A DNA stretch of 64,000 nucleotides from Propionicicella superfundia DSM 22317 (GCF_000423465.1 NZ_KE384022.1:337176-401175), one strand, 5' to 3'; shown: positions 25,519 through 34,453, numbered from the stretch's first letter. Notes: generated by a model not told the origin, from the sequence alone. Made by a program: numbers and translations.

Positions 25519-26595
25519 TCAGGGATGCTCGGCCAGCGTGAGGGTCGCCTGGTGGACGGTGTCGTCGCGGACATACTGGACGGCCACCTCGTCGCCCACG
25601 TCCGCGCTCACCAGGAGCCATGCGAGACCGACGCTGGTGGCGGACGTCCCCTGGACGCTCGTGATGACGTCGCCCGCGCGAAGCCCGGCATCGGCCGCCG
25701 GCCCGCCCGCCGTCACCTCCTGCACGAACAGTCCGGCCTGCGTCCCGAACCGGTCGGCGGTCGACTGATCGATCTCGGCGGTGGATGCCCCGATCCACGG
25801 GTGCGTGGCCCGGCCGGTGGCGACGAGCTGATCGACGATGCGCCGGGCGGTCGCGGCCGGCACGGCGAAGCCGATCCCGACGCTGCCGCCGCCGCTCGAC
25901 CCGTCGCTGTTGGGGACGGTGGAGATCGCGGTGTTGACGCCGATGAGCAGCCCGGCGCAGGTCACGAGCGGACCGCCGGAGTTGCCCAGGTTGATGGAGG
26001 CGTCGGTCTGGATCGCACCGGCCAGGACGGTCGTCCCGCCGGTGGACTTCGGAATGGGGACATTGCGGTCGAGCGCGCTTACGATCCCGCTGGTGACCGT
26101 ACCGGACAGGCCGAGCGGCGCACCGAGGGCGACGACCGGCTGGCCCACGCGCAGCGTCTCGCGTGGCGCGAGCTGCAGGGTCGGCAGCGAGTCGCGGTCG
26201 ATCCGCAGAACGGCGAGGTCTGTGACGGGGTCCGTGCCGACGAGGTCGGCGGTGACCTGTTCGCCGTTGTTGAGCCGCACCTCGATGGTGCCGCTGGTCA
26301 CGGCCGCCGCGATGACGTGGTCGTTGGTGAGGATCAGCCCGTCGGACTCGATGATCGCCCCGCTGCCCGACCCGGACTCGCCCGACCCGGACACGAGCAC
26401 CGTCACGACGGCGGGCAGGGCGTCTCCGGCGACCTTCACGGTGTCGCAGCCGGACGCCGTCGACGCGGGCCTCAGCCCGGAGACGATCCCTGCGCCCAGC
26501 GCGCCGCTGAGCAGTCCCAGCAGGACGATCCCCACGACGACCTGGAGCCGCGTCAGCCCCGCCTTCGTCCGCCACCATCCGGTCGTCTTCGGCAC
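25519..26595 (-). CDS. HtrA/DegP-like membrane-anchored serine protease with PDZ domain
   Basis: 358 aa from the GTG at 26595, preceded by GGAG; an ATG at 26652 is an alternative start. One N-terminal membrane anchor (LQVVVGIVLLGLLSGALGAGIV) is followed by a trypsin-like domain with His in LILTNDHVI, Asp in VTDLAVLRID and Ser in NLGNSGGPLV. A C-terminal PDZ domain (about 265-350) contains GLFVQEVTAGGPAADAGLRA. It degrades or senses misfolded proteins outside the membrane. The protease domain has a short Gly/Ser-rich insertion. Confidence 0.9.
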   Translation of the reverse strand: MPKTTGWWRTKAGLTRLQVVVGIVLLGLLSGALGAGIVSGLRPASTASGCDTVKVAGDALPAVVTVLVSGSGESGSGSGAIIESDGLILTNDHVIAAAVTSGTIEVRLNNGEQVTADLVGTDPVTDLAVLRIDRDSLPTLQLAPRETLRVGQPVVALGAPLGLSGTVTSGIVSALDRNVPIPKSTGGTTVLAGAIQTDASINLGNSGGPLVTCAGLLIGVNTAISTVPNSDGSSGGGSVGIGFAVPAATARRIVDQLVATGRATHPWIGASTAEIDQSTADRFGTQAGLFVQEVTAGGPAADAGLRAGDVITSVQGTSATSVGLAWLLVSADVGDEVAVQYVRDDTVHQATLTLAEHP

Positions 26596-26678
26596 GTTCT
26601 CTCCGCCCGTCGCGTGCGGGTGGGGAAGGACACTGCCCGCGCGTCCCCGCACGGGTCGAGCCTATTGGCCTCGCCGCG

Positions 26679-26711
26679 GTCGCGAGCCCGGTCCCAGGGA
26701 CGTCTCGCGAC
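26679..26711. terminator. Hairpin terminator downstream of dcd
   Basis: Two-step stem. GTCGCGAG at 26679-26686 pairs perfectly with CTCGCGAC at 26704-26711, and inside it GTCCC pairs with GGGAC around one base. It lies 16 bases past the dcd stop and upstream of the protease gene start, so it should end dcd transcription. Confidence 0.6.
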
Positions 26712-26726
26712 GCCGGGCCGACCGGC

Positions 26727-27305
26727 TCACACGCCCGGTGTCCGGCGAAACCCCTGATGGGAGCGGCTGGGCGTGGGGCCACGCTGCCCCTGATAGTGCG
26801 ACCCCACCGATGTGCTGCCGTAGGGGTGCTCGGCCGGGGAGCTGAGCCGGAAGAAACACAACTGACCGATCTTCATGCCCGGGTACAGCAGGATCGGCAG
26901 CGTCGCCACGTTCGACAGTTCCAGGGTGATGTGCCCCTGGAAGCCCGGGTCGACGAAGCCGGCCGTCGAGTGGGTGAGCAGCCCGAGCCGGCCGAGGGAC
27001 GATTTGCCCTCCAGCCGGGCGGCGATGTCCCCGGGCAGCCCGACGAGTTCGTACGTCGCACCCAGCACGAACTCGCCCGGATGGAGGATGAACGGGTCGT
27101 CGCCCTCGGGGCTCACCTCCCGCGTCAGATCGGATTGGTCGGCCGCCGGGTCGATGACGGCGTACCGGTGGTTCTCGAACACCCGGAAGAACCGGTCGAG
27201 ACGCACGTCCACACTCGACGGCTGAACCATCTCCGGCTCCCACGGCGAGATCATGACGCGGCCGGCGTCGATCTCGGATCGGATGTCGCGGTCACTGAGC
27301 AGCAT
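26727..27305 (-). CDS. dcd: dCTP deaminase
   Basis: 192-aa enzyme that deaminates dCTP in the pathway to dTTP. The conserved core [20 protein letters not shown] contains the catalytic Glu in the part [20 protein letters not shown], and [14 protein letters not shown] near residue 30 is also family-typical. In actinobacteria some members also hydrolyse the dUTP formed; sequence alone cannot settle which type this is. ATG 27305 has TAGGCT six bases before it and no Shine-Dalgarno, which suggests a leaderless mRNA. Confidence 0.95.
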   Translation of the reverse strand: MLLSDRDIRSEIDAGRVMISPWEPEMVQPSSVDVRLDRFFRVFENHRYAVIDPAADQSDLTREVSPEGDDPFILHPGEFVLGATYELVGLPGDIAARLEGKSSLGRLGLLTHSTAGFVDPGFQGHITLELSNVATLPILLYPGMKIGQLCFFRLSSPAEHPYGSTSVGSHYQGQRGPTPSRSHQGFRRTPGV

Positions 27306-27311
27306 GCCGGA

Positions 27312-27317
27312 AGCCTA
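27312..27317 (-). promoter_or_regulatory. Leaderless-type -10 element of dcd
   Basis: TAGGCT on the minus strand ends 6 bases before the dcd ATG at 27305, placing transcription start at or next to the start codon. There is no Shine-Dalgarno sequence between them. Confidence 0.5.
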
Positions 27318-27325
27318 TTGCCCGC

Positions 27326-27720
27326 GTGTGGCACTCGGCGGGTCGTCCTCTCACCTACCTGCTGTTCCTCCGTCGTCTGGACGAGTTGCAGACGTTGCAG
27401 GAGAACAGCGCCCGTCGCTCCAGGCAACCGGTCGCCGACCCTGTGTTCGGCCCCGGCGAGCGGGAGATCCGCTGGTCGCGGCTGCGCGATCAGGCGCCGG
27501 ACGTCATGTTCGACCAGGTCGACCGCGGCGTGTTCCCGTGGTTGCGGAGACTGGTGTGGCGACGGCTCGCCCTTTTCGCATCACATGCAGGACGCCGGGT
27601 TCACGATTCCGACCCGCACCTGTTGTCGCGGGTGGTCGACATGCTCGACGACATCCCGCTGGACACCCGGGACACCAACGGCGACCTGTACGAGTACCTC
27701 CTCTCTCTCCAGTCGCGCAG
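27326..27720 (+). pseudogene. hsdM: Relic of type I restriction methylase HsdM, N-terminal domain
   Basis: Translations match the HsdM N-terminal domain in order: LTYLLFLRRLDELQTLQENS, EIRWSRLRDQAPDVMFDQV, then SHHMQDAGFTIPT, then LLSRVVDMLDDIPLDTRDTN and GDLYEYLLS. The middle piece is in a different frame, so two compensating frameshifts have occurred (about 27560 and 27620). The coding similarity stops at EYLLS, just before the target-nicking TPR segment of intact HsdM, and runs into the 3' end of the opposing DUF222-HNH gene. There is no start region, no methyltransferase domain and no hsdS or hsdR, so it is not functional. Confidence 0.8.
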
Positions 27721-29110
27721 GCGTTCTCGGGCCGGCCCCGAGGAGACACACTTGTCGGGGTCGGCTTCGGTGGTGATTTCGGTGGTGATGTGGTGGTAGC
27801 GGTGGTGTTGCCGCCAGCGTCGCCGGCCGGGTGGGGCGCCGCCGGTGCCGACGGGTGTGCCGAACTCGAGCCGGCCGTGGGCGTCGAACCGGACCGCCCA
27901 CTGCCTGTCGGCCGACCGGGCCGGATCGGGCTCGACCAGCCGGTGATGATGCCTGCACAACAGGGCTGCGTTGCCCACGTCGGTCGCGCCGCCGGCCCAC
28001 CACGGGACGATGTGATGCGCCTCGCATTCGGCCGGGCGCCGGTCACAGGCCGGGAACGCAGCCCTGGTCGCGCACCACCAGGAACGCCCGCTGCGTCCCG
28101 GTGAACAACCGCCGCTCCCGGCCCACGTCCAACGGCACCGAACCGCCACCCATGACGACCGGCAGGACCCCCGCGTCACACGCCACCAGCCGGGCCTGCT
28201 CGGCGGTGAGCGGGACACCGGACCCGACCAGCAGCCCCGTGCCGGCCACCCGGCCCACCAGCACGTCATGATCGACCGTCACCACGACCCGGGGCCGATC
28301 CGCCCCATGCACCGGCGCGACCCCGCACGACAACGCATGCTCCACCAAGACGCCCAATGCGTCGGCGTTCGCCTGCGCCCTCGACAGCCGCTCCCCGGAC
28401 ACCGCAACAGCCGCCCGCGCCCGGGCCGAGATCGCCGACAGCACCTCAACCAACTGCTCCCCCGCCACGGCCGGCAACGAGCCACGAACCACCAACCCGT
28501 GATCGCCGTCACGCGTCCACGACAGATACCGGTCACGAGACGCGAGCCGGTCGGCCCGCTCCACCGCAGCCCGATCCGCCTCCTCGACCGTGTCGGGCGA
28601 CAACACCGCCACCACGTGATGCGCCAGCCTCCGCAACTCGTCGGGCCCGTGCTCGGCAGCCAACTCCACCAGATGCGCCGCGGCCGCCCGCCGGTCGGCG
28701 TCCGGCACGTCGGCGGGCAACACAGACAGACCCTGCACGATCCCCCGCGCCTGATCCGTAGACAATCCGCCCGACGCCAACGCACGAGCCACCTCGGGGA
28801 CCGCCCGCAACTCCGTCGCCAACCGCACCTCGGCCCGAGCCGCCCGCGCCGTATGACTGTTGCCGCTCGTCAACAACCCCGACGTCGACACCTCGTGGAC
28901 CTCCATCGCCGCGCCCCGCCGCTCGGCCTCGGCCAACAGCCCCCACCAGCGGGCCTGCACCCGCGACAGCTCCACACCCGCCGCGCCCAACTCGTCCAAC
29001 AGAGCCTCGTTCGACAGAGCCTCGTTCGACAGGCACCACAGCCCGGCCGGCACCCCATCACCAGCCACCGCCTCGACACTCTCGAACATACGTTCGATTC
29101 TATCCGCCAC
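27601..29110 (-). pseudogene. DUF222-HNH endonuclease (13E12 type), frameshifted
   Basis: The 355-aa DUF222 part (29110 to 28043) runs from MADRIERMFESVEAVAG to FLVVRDQGCVPGL. The HNH part continues in another frame: CDRRPAECEAHHIVPWWAGG and NAALLCRHHHRLVEPD, with the metal and catalytic His of an HNH nuclease. A single missing base near 28049-28062 would restore CVFPACDRRPAE, the normal junction. The frame of the HNH part stays open to 27601, but family-like sequence ends near 27720, where the hsdM relic begins. An in-frame 15-bp tandem duplication gives LSNEALSNEALL near residue 30. Such genes are repetitive in mycobacteria (REP13E12). A sequencing error at the frameshift cannot be excluded. 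Confidence 0.82.
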
Positions 29111-29407
29111 ACCCCTTCAGAACAAGACATTTCCGAGGTTATCCACAGATCCCGACACCGTCGAGGACGCGGGATGCAGCGCGAACGCCCCACGAACCCA
29201 CGACCGCAGCGTCGTCGACCCGGGCAGGAATCCCGAGCCACGCCCACACCAGCCAGATCGTGGAGGTGGGCTCCACCACCCCGGGGATCATCCGGCCCCG
29301 GGCTTCGTGCCGTCCGCACGAGAGTGTCCACGACCTCGCCGTTGGCCGCGACGCGTAGATTGACCGGACGACGAAGGGCTTCGAGACGATGCGGAGGGAC
29401 GCTGCGG

Positions 29408-30334
29408 ATGCGGACGAGTCGCCACCGGCGCCACAGGCTCATCGCCGTGTGTGCGGCCCTGCTCCTCGTCGTCGGGCTGGGGGGCTGTGCCCGCGCGGCG
29501 ACATCGAGCGAGCCCGGTGCGGTCCCGTCGGGCACGGTCACGGTGGACGTCGCGGGACGTCCGTTCGCGCTGTACGTGCCCGCTGCCTATCGCGCGGAGG
29601 CGAAGACGGCGCTGATCGTGGCCCTGCACGGGTACGGGGCACAGGCCGACAGCATGCTCGGCTTCTTCGCACTGCAGGCGGTCGCCGACCGGGAGGGCTT
29701 CCTCGTGGCCACGCCGCAGGGCACCAGGGACCGCAACGGCAAGCCCTTCTGGAACGCGTCGAACGCCTGCTGCAACTTCGGCGGTTCCTCCGTCGACGAC
29801 TCGACCTACCTCGCCACGGTGATCGACGCCGTCCTGGAACGCTATTCGGTCGATCCCGGGCGCGTGTACATGATCGGGCATTCCAACGGGGGCTTCATGT
29901 CGTACCGGTTCGCCTGCGACCACGCCGACCGGGTCGCGGCGGTCGCCTCCGTGGCCGGTGCGATGGACGCCGGCGCCGACTGCCACCCCGGCCTTCCGGT
30001 GAGCGCTCTGCAGATCCACGGGACCGACGACGACGTCATCCGCTACGCCGGTGGCACCAACAACGACCACGCATACACCTCCGCAGGCCATTCCGTGGAC
30101 GTGTGGCGACGCCTCGACGGCTGCTCCGCAACCATCGGCAGCGCCGGAGCGCGCCTCGATGCCGACGCGCGCGTCCCCGGCGCCGACCTCACGCCGACGA
30201 CGTGGTCCGGCTGCGACCACGGCACGGCCGTCGGCCTGTGGACGATCGACGGCGGGAGCCACGAGCCGGAGCTCACCGGCGCGTTCGCCACCACGTTGGC
30301 GTCGTGGCTCGACAGCCACGGCCGGACCGGCTGA
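29408..30334 (+). CDS. Secreted PHB-depolymerase/feruloyl-esterase-family lipoprotein
   Basis: 308-aa alpha/beta hydrolase. The lipoprotein signal peptide ends in lipobox GLGGC near residue 27. The oxyanion strand LIVALHGYGAQ, the nucleophile elbow GHSNGG near residue 160, the acid in HGTDDDVIRYAGG and the catalytic His in GGSHEPE complete an esterase triad. The Cys-rich NACCNFGG motif is typical of LpqC/PHB-depolymerase-like esterases. It probably cleaves an ester outside the cell; the substrate is unknown. ATG 29408 begins the signal peptide. A serine hydrolase gene follows by 6 bases. Confidence 0.85.
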   Translation: MRTSRHRRHRLIAVCAALLLVVGLGGCARAATSSEPGAVPSGTVTVDVAGRPFALYVPAAYRAEAKTALIVALHGYGAQADSMLGFFALQAVADREGFLVATPQGTRDRNGKPFWNASNACCNFGGSSVDDSTYLATVIDAVLERYSVDPGRVYMIGHSNGGFMSYRFACDHADRVAAVASVAGAMDAGADCHPGLPVSALQIHGTDDDVIRYAGGTNNDHAYTSAGHSVDVWRRLDGCSATIGSAGARLDADARVPGADLTPTTWSGCDHGTAVGLWTIDGGSHEPELTGAFATTLASWLDSHGRTG

Positions 30335-30340
30335 CTCCCG

Positions 30341-31318
30341 ATGGACGAAGGACGTTTCGCCGAGGCGGTCGCCCTCATGGGCGGCCTGCGCGACCGGACC
30401 GGTCGGCCCCTGGACATGTCCTCCCTCGTCGCGAGCGACGACGACGGCACGTTCACCTGCACCTTCGGCCACGCGCCGGACGAACTCGTCGACCTCCGAT
30501 CGGTCAGCAAGACGGTCGTGGCGCTGACGCTGGGGGCGGCCGCCGGCCGCGGCGTTCTCCTCGGCGGACGCCCGATCGAGCCCGACCTGCCGATCCTGCC
30601 CACGCTGCGGGACCTGGGGCTGGTCGACGGCGGCGTCGACCCGGCGTGGGAGCAGGTGCGGCTGTGGCATCTGCTGAACAACACGATCGGCCACGACCAG
30701 GGATTCCTGTTCCGCGAGGAGCTCCGCGGCCGCGACCTCGATGACCTCCTGACGTATGTCCTCGTGCATCCGCTCGCACACGAGCCCGGCGCCCACTTCA
30801 GCTATTCGAACGCCGGGGCGTATCTGGCGTCGGTGTTGCTGCAGGCCGGAACGGGCAGGCGACTCAGCGCCTGGGCCGGGGAACTCGTCCTGCACCCGCT
30901 CGGCGTCTCCCGCTTCGAGTGGCGCGCCCTCGGCCGGTTCGACGCGGGGTGCACGGGCCTGCGTCTGGACGGCGACGGCGCACACCGGCTGGCGCGACTG
31001 CTGCTCGACGACGGCCGCTTCGACGGGCGAGAACTCGTCCCGGCGTCCTGGTGCGACCTGATGCGCTCGCCCCTCACCGGCACTCCGGACCTGTGCGACG
31101 CGTCGGCGACCCTCCCGAAGCGGGCCTACGGGCTCGGACTGTGGATCAGCACGGACGGCATCTACTATGGCGAGGGCAGCGATGGCCAGTACGCGGTCGT
31201 GGTGCCTCACCTCGGGCTGGCGATCACCACGCTCGGCAGGCAGGCCGACCTGGCTCCGATCACCCGCGCGATGGCTCCTCTGATCGCACGGCGGACTCCC
31301 CCTCACACGAATCGCTGA
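30341..31318 (+). CDS. Serine hydrolase of the class C beta-lactamase/DD-peptidase fold
   Basis: 325-aa protein with the SxxK motif (RSVSKTVVALTLG) near residue 54 and the YxN motif in HFSYSNAGAYLASVLL near residue 155. The third motif reads YYGEGSDGQYAVV in place of the usual HxG. The fold is shared by esterases, D-aminopeptidases and beta-lactamases. There is no signal peptide, so it is probably a cytosolic esterase or peptidase. Cotranscription with the upstream esterase gene (6-base gap) suggests linked roles. Confidence 0.82.
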   Translation: MDEGRFAEAVALMGGLRDRTGRPLDMSSLVASDDDGTFTCTFGHAPDELVDLRSVSKTVVALTLGAAAGRGVLLGGRPIEPDLPILPTLRDLGLVDGGVDPAWEQVRLWHLLNNTIGHDQGFLFREELRGRDLDDLLTYVLVHPLAHEPGAHFSYSNAGAYLASVLLQAGTGRRLSAWAGELVLHPLGVSRFEWRALGRFDAGCTGLRLDGDGAHRLARLLLDDGRFDGRELVPASWCDLMRSPLTGTPDLCDASATLPKRAYGLGLWISTDGIYYGEGSDGQYAVVVPHLGLAITTLGRQADLAPITRAMAPLIARRTPPHTNR

Positions 31319-31325
31319 GAGCAAG

Positions 31326-31344
31326 TAAGCTAAGCCTCACCTAA
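31326..31344. promoter_or_regulatory. DtxR/IdeR-type iron box
   Basis: TAAGCTAAGCCTCACCTAA agrees with the iron-box consensus TTAGGTTAGCCTAACCTAA at 15 of 19 positions. It lies 26 bases upstream of the ATG at 31370, so that gene is probably repressed when iron is plentiful. Confidence 0.7.
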
Positions 31345-31369
31345 TCGTCACCGAGGGAGGCCAGCGCTG

Positions 31370-32233
31370 ATGGCGGCACCCGAATCCGAGCCGATCACCG
31401 ACGACCAGTCGTGGCGCGCGACGCGCGCAACATCCCTGGCCGCACGCCTGTTGAGCGGTGCGGGCAGCCTCGCGCTGGTCGCGTACCGACACGACCCTGT
31501 TCCGGTCGTCGACGCACTCGCCCACGGACTGTCCAGCTCGGGAGAATTGCTGGTCGCCGGCTGTCCGAGCGCCCAAAGCTGGGAGATGGGCCTCGCGGAC
31601 TCCACACCCGTCGACGTGCGGGCGGACATCATGAAGGGCTCGTCCGACCCGAGGGCCGAGGTGACCGCCTCCGGCATGCACCTGCTCGGCGTCTTCGAGT
31701 GGATCCCCGACGACATCGCGTCGCGGATGCTGGCGCGTGGCGAGGTGCCTCCGCGGGTGGCGGCCGTCGCGGCGAGCACCGGCGGGCGTCTCGGCGTGGT
31801 CGGTGCGGATCGCGTCCTGCTCCACGACAGCTACGGCGTGACGCCCCTGGCCTTCTCGGCCGTGGCCGCGTCGGCGACGGGCGCATCCGCTCGGATGCCG
31901 TTCCCCGCACCCGACGAGGAGTTGGATGCCCTGGACGCTGTGGCCGGCTGCGGCGACGAGGCCCTCATGGGCCTGCACACCGCGGTCTGCGAGGGCACTG
32001 TGCGCGGAGACGTGCTCCTGCGGCGTGCAGTCCCGGGCGCGTGCCCTCACCACGACCAGATCCTGTGCGTGGACGTCGACCGCACGGGGACGCTGTTGAT
32101 GCGGGTCCGGCACGGGGTGGCGACGACCGTCTTCGCCCGATTCGCCGAAGAGGCGACATCCGCTCACGAATTAAACGAACAATGCGTTTCGTTAATCAAA
32201 GACTCGGCCTTGGTGAATACTCCGCGTATCTGA
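31370..32233 (+). CDS. Iron-box-controlled protein of unknown function
   Basis: 287-aa cytosolic-looking protein with no signal peptide. I do not recognise it firmly. The layout (an alpha/beta region SLALVAYRHDPVPVVDALAH, a middle part DRVLLHDSYGVTPLAF, and a His/Cys-bearing C-terminal half VPGACPHHDQILCVDVDRTG) recalls FMN-binding split-barrel or DUF2470 proteins linked to haem or siderophore use, but motif evidence is weak. GGGAGG precedes ATG 31370. The strong iron box immediately upstream argues for a role in iron acquisition or haem breakdown. Transcription should end at the hairpin at 32253-32282. Confidence 0.7.
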   Translation: MAAPESEPITDDQSWRATRATSLAARLLSGAGSLALVAYRHDPVPVVDALAHGLSSSGELLVAGCPSAQSWEMGLADSTPVDVRADIMKGSSDPRAEVTASGMHLLGVFEWIPDDIASRMLARGEVPPRVAAVAASTGGRLGVVGADRVLLHDSYGVTPLAFSAVAASATGASARMPFPAPDEELDALDAVAGCGDEALMGLHTAVCEGTVRGDVLLRRAVPGACPHHDQILCVDVDRTGTLLMRVRHGVATTVFARFAEEATSAHELNEQCVSLIKDSALVNTPRI

Positions 32234-32252
32234 CAACACCACGGTCGAGAGT

Positions 32253-32282
32253 GCGTGGGCCCCGAACACTCGGGGCCCACGC
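32253..32282. terminator. Bidirectional terminator
   Basis: Perfect 13-bp stem: GCGTGGGCCCCGA at 32253-32265 and its complement at 32270-32282, around a 4-base loop. It is flanked by TCACTCTTT on the right. It lies between the convergent iron-box gene (stop 32233) and the DUF1540 gene (stop 32298) and should serve both. Confidence 0.85.
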
Positions 32283-32297
32283 CTCACTCTTTGTGGA

Positions 32298-32579
32298 TCA
32301 ACGGACTTCGTACACCTGACAGGTGGCCGCGTCGCCCCCGACCTCGATGGCGTCAACACTGCACATCAGATCGTTGTTATGGACGCATTCCAGCCGCTGA
32401 CAAGCACCGACGACACCTTGCGTGCCGACGAGACCGCCCCGCGCGTCGAGCGCGACGAACGTCCCGCAGGAAGGCTTGCCCGCGGCTCCACCGATCGTGA
32501 CGGCGAAAGCGGTGCATCCTCCGTTGTTGTAGGCGCAGGCGGAAACGGCGCACGACTTGACAGCTGTTGCAGCACTCAT
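32298..32579 (-). CDS. DUF1540-type cysteine-rich protein
   Basis: 93-aa protein with two cysteine-rich modules: CAVSACAYNNGGCTAFAVTI near residue 10 and CQRLECVHNNDLMCSVDAIE near residue 57. Each has the C-x4-C-x(6)-C pattern of the DUF1540 metal-binding domain, and a Cys in SCGTFVALDARGG lies between them. It is likely a small metal-binding protein of unknown role. ATG 32579 is preceded by AGGAG at a good distance. A weak iron-box-like sequence lies about 80 bases upstream. Confidence 0.85.
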   Translation of the reverse strand: MSAATAVKSCAVSACAYNNGGCTAFAVTIGGAAGKPSCGTFVALDARGGLVGTQGVVGACQRLECVHNNDLMCSVDAIEVGGDAATCQVYEVR

Positions 32580-32656
32580 GCTCTTCTCCTGAACTCGTAT
32601 TTCGTTCTGCGCATCTGACGCGTCAGACGATAAGCCGGAATATCCCTCGAAACAAG

Positions 32657-32675
32657 GAAGATAAGGCTGCACTAA
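32657..32675. promoter_or_regulatory. Weak iron-box-like sequence upstream of the DUF1540 gene
   Basis: GAAGATAAGGCTGCACTAA matches the iron-box consensus at about 12 of 19 positions and lies 78 bases before the DUF1540 start. It would be unconvincing alone but is close to a good iron box 1.3 kb away. The rest of 32676-32861 shows no clear gene. Confidence 0.3.
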
Positions 32676-32861
32676 CTCCAGAAGCGCGCGGCCGGGCCGA
32701 GCTCGACGATCGACGGGTACGCCAGCGCGCCGGCGATCGCCATGGCCGCGCGCGTCGCGGGGAGGTGCCGTCGGCGGATCGTCGATGCCTCCGGCATGAC
32801 CGGCGGGCGCCGCAGGCCCGGCGAGAGACTCCTGGGACGTCGACAGCGACGGCCCCAGGGG

Positions 32862-33875
32862 TCATCCGAGCGGCTCGCGCAGGTGCCAGCCGGCGGCGAG
32901 GAGTTCGTCCACCTGCCGAACCGCCTGCCGGAGCCTGGCCGCGGGAGGGCCCTGCACCTCGACCCAGCGAACCCCGTGGACAGCGAGCACCGCGCGGAAC
33001 CTCCGCTGCATCGCGTGCCGCAGGTGCTCCCCGTCCCGCATGCCGTCCTGGACGAAAGGAATCTCATCGCCGGTCAGCACGTACAGATCGGGCTTCCATT
33101 CCGCCGCCCGTCGCCTCACCGACGGCGACGGGCGCCCGACGTACCGCTCGTGCCAGATCGTCGTCGCGAGCACGTCGGTGTCGGAGACCACCAGAGGAAT
33201 CGGAGCGGTGCGCATCGCGTCGCGTTCCTGCCGCTGGTGCTCGGCCACGATGAGGTCGAACTCGGCGGTGTGCCATGGGGCGTCCGCACCGCCGGGCCTG
33301 ATCTCGGACCACGTCCGCCCGTACTCGGGCACCTGGAGGGTCCCGTAGTGCGCGGCGAGCGCCTGCGCCAGGGTCGTGGTCCCGGTCGACTCCGCGCCGA
33401 CCACCACCACCCGTCGGCAGAACCACTCGCGCACAGCCGGGGACAGCGCCCACCAGTGGCCCGGGACGTCGCCGCGCACCGCGGTCCCGGAGGTCGGGAG
33501 CGATCGCCGGCCGGGATCGATCCGGTGCCACTCGGCGCCGAGCCGCCGGGCAAGCTCCGCCCCGTAGGAGTCGGACGTGAACACGGCGTCCACCGGGGCG
33601 TCGAGGAGCGCCTCGATCACCGTCATGTGCGCGTCCCATGCCTGCGGGGAATCGAAGTCGACCTCGGCCTCGTCCATGGCGGCGACGACGTTCAGCATCG
33701 GGAAGCGGTCACGGACCCAGCCCGCGCGCACGTCCAGCGGGACGGACTCCTGGGACGACCCGAGCACCTGCACGGTGACCCGGCGGCACACGGACGCCGC
33801 CGCGGCGATCAGGTGCTCGTGCCCCGCGTGCAGCGGGTAGAACTTCCCGAGGACGAGGCCGTGCGCGCGTCTCAT
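32862..33875 (-). CDS. nadR: NadR-type NMN adenylyltransferase / nicotinamide riboside kinase
   Basis: 337-aa bifunctional enzyme. An N-terminal nucleotidyltransferase domain (GKFYPLHAGHEHLIAAA, with the HxGH motif) converts NMN to NAD. A C-terminal kinase domain (P-loop GAESTGTTTLAQALAAHY near residue 165) phosphorylates imported nicotinamide riboside. It lacks the DNA-binding helix-turn-helix of enterobacterial NadR, so it is an enzyme only. ATG 33875 overlaps the pnuC stop as ATGA. Together with pnuC it forms a complete nicotinamide riboside salvage route. Confidence 0.92.
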   Translation of the reverse strand: MRRAHGLVLGKFYPLHAGHEHLIAAAASVCRRVTVQVLGSSQESVPLDVRAGWVRDRFPMLNVVAAMDEAEVDFDSPQAWDAHMTVIEALLDAPVDAVFTSDSYGAELARRLGAEWHRIDPGRRSLPTSGTAVRGDVPGHWWALSPAVREWFCRRVVVVGAESTGTTTLAQALAAHYGTLQVPEYGRTWSEIRPGGADAPWHTAEFDLIVAEHQRQERDAMRTAPIPLVVSDTDVLATTIWHERYVGRPSPSVRRRAAEWKPDLYVLTGDEIPFVQDGMRDGEHLRHAMQRRFRAVLAVHGVRWVEVQGPPAARLRQAVRQVDELLAAGWHLREPLG

Positions 33876-34453
33876 GCCGTCACCTCGGCGGGCGCGGATG
33901 CACGGGCGGCGGCTCGCCACTGGGCCAGGCCGACGAAGCACATGACGAGGAACAGGCCGTACAGCCCGGCGGTCAGGAAGAGCTCCTTGTGGGCGTAGAG
34001 GGCGATGTAGATCACGTCCGCGGCGATCCAGAGGATCCAGTTGCCGATCCACTTGCGGTTCAGCATCACCTGCGCGCCGAGCGAGAGCGCCGTCGTCGCC
34101 GCGTCGCCCCAGGGCACCGTGGAGTCGGTGTGGGTCGACAGCAGCGCCCAGATCGCCCAGGTGCCCGCGGCGACCACGGACACCGCGACGCACCAGCCCC
34201 ACCACGGGGTCCTCCGCACAACGAGCGCGGTGCGGTCATGGCCGCCGTTCAGCCACCAGTACCAGCCGAGGATGCCGAGTGCCAGGTACAGCACCTGCAG
34301 CCAGGCGTCCGCATAGAGGCCCGCTCCGATGAACAGCACGAAGAAGAAGACGTTGTTCGCGATCCCCACGGCGAAGGTCCAGATGTTCTGGCGCACGGCG
34401 AGCCACACGCACAGGGCGCCGGTGACGAACCCGAGGATCTCGGTCCAGTTCAT
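33872..34453 (-). CDS. pnuC: Nicotinamide riboside transporter PnuC
   Basis: 193-aa integral membrane protein with about seven hydrophobic segments. Motifs typical of PnuC are present: WLAVRQNIWTFAVGIANN, LGILGWYWWLNGG and NRKWIGNWILWIAADVIYI. It carries nicotinamide riboside into the cell for NadR. The ATG at 34453 follows GGAG by 6 bases and overlaps the stop of the ADP-ribosylglycohydrolase gene as ATGA. A second ATG 12 bases upstream is possible. Confidence 0.93.
   Translation of the reverse strand: MNWTEILGFVTGALCVWLAVRQNIWTFAVGIANNVFFFVLFIGAGLYADAWLQVLYLALGILGWYWWLNGGHDRTALVVRRTPWWGWCVAVSVVAAGTWAIWALLSTHTDSTVPWGDAATTALSLGAQVMLNRKWIGNWILWIAADVIYIALYAHKELFLTAGLYGLFLVMCFVGLAQWRAAARASAPAEVTA

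Noticed and set aside
29139-29147. TTATCCACA, a perfect DnaA box
   Set aside because: It is single, with no cluster of boxes, no AT-rich unwinding region and no dnaA or dnaN gene nearby, so it is not an origin.
32676-32861. Possible 40-residue membrane peptide on the minus strand downstream of the weak iron box
   Set aside because: No Shine-Dalgarno, no homology that I recognise, and the frame is a fragment of a longer shadow.
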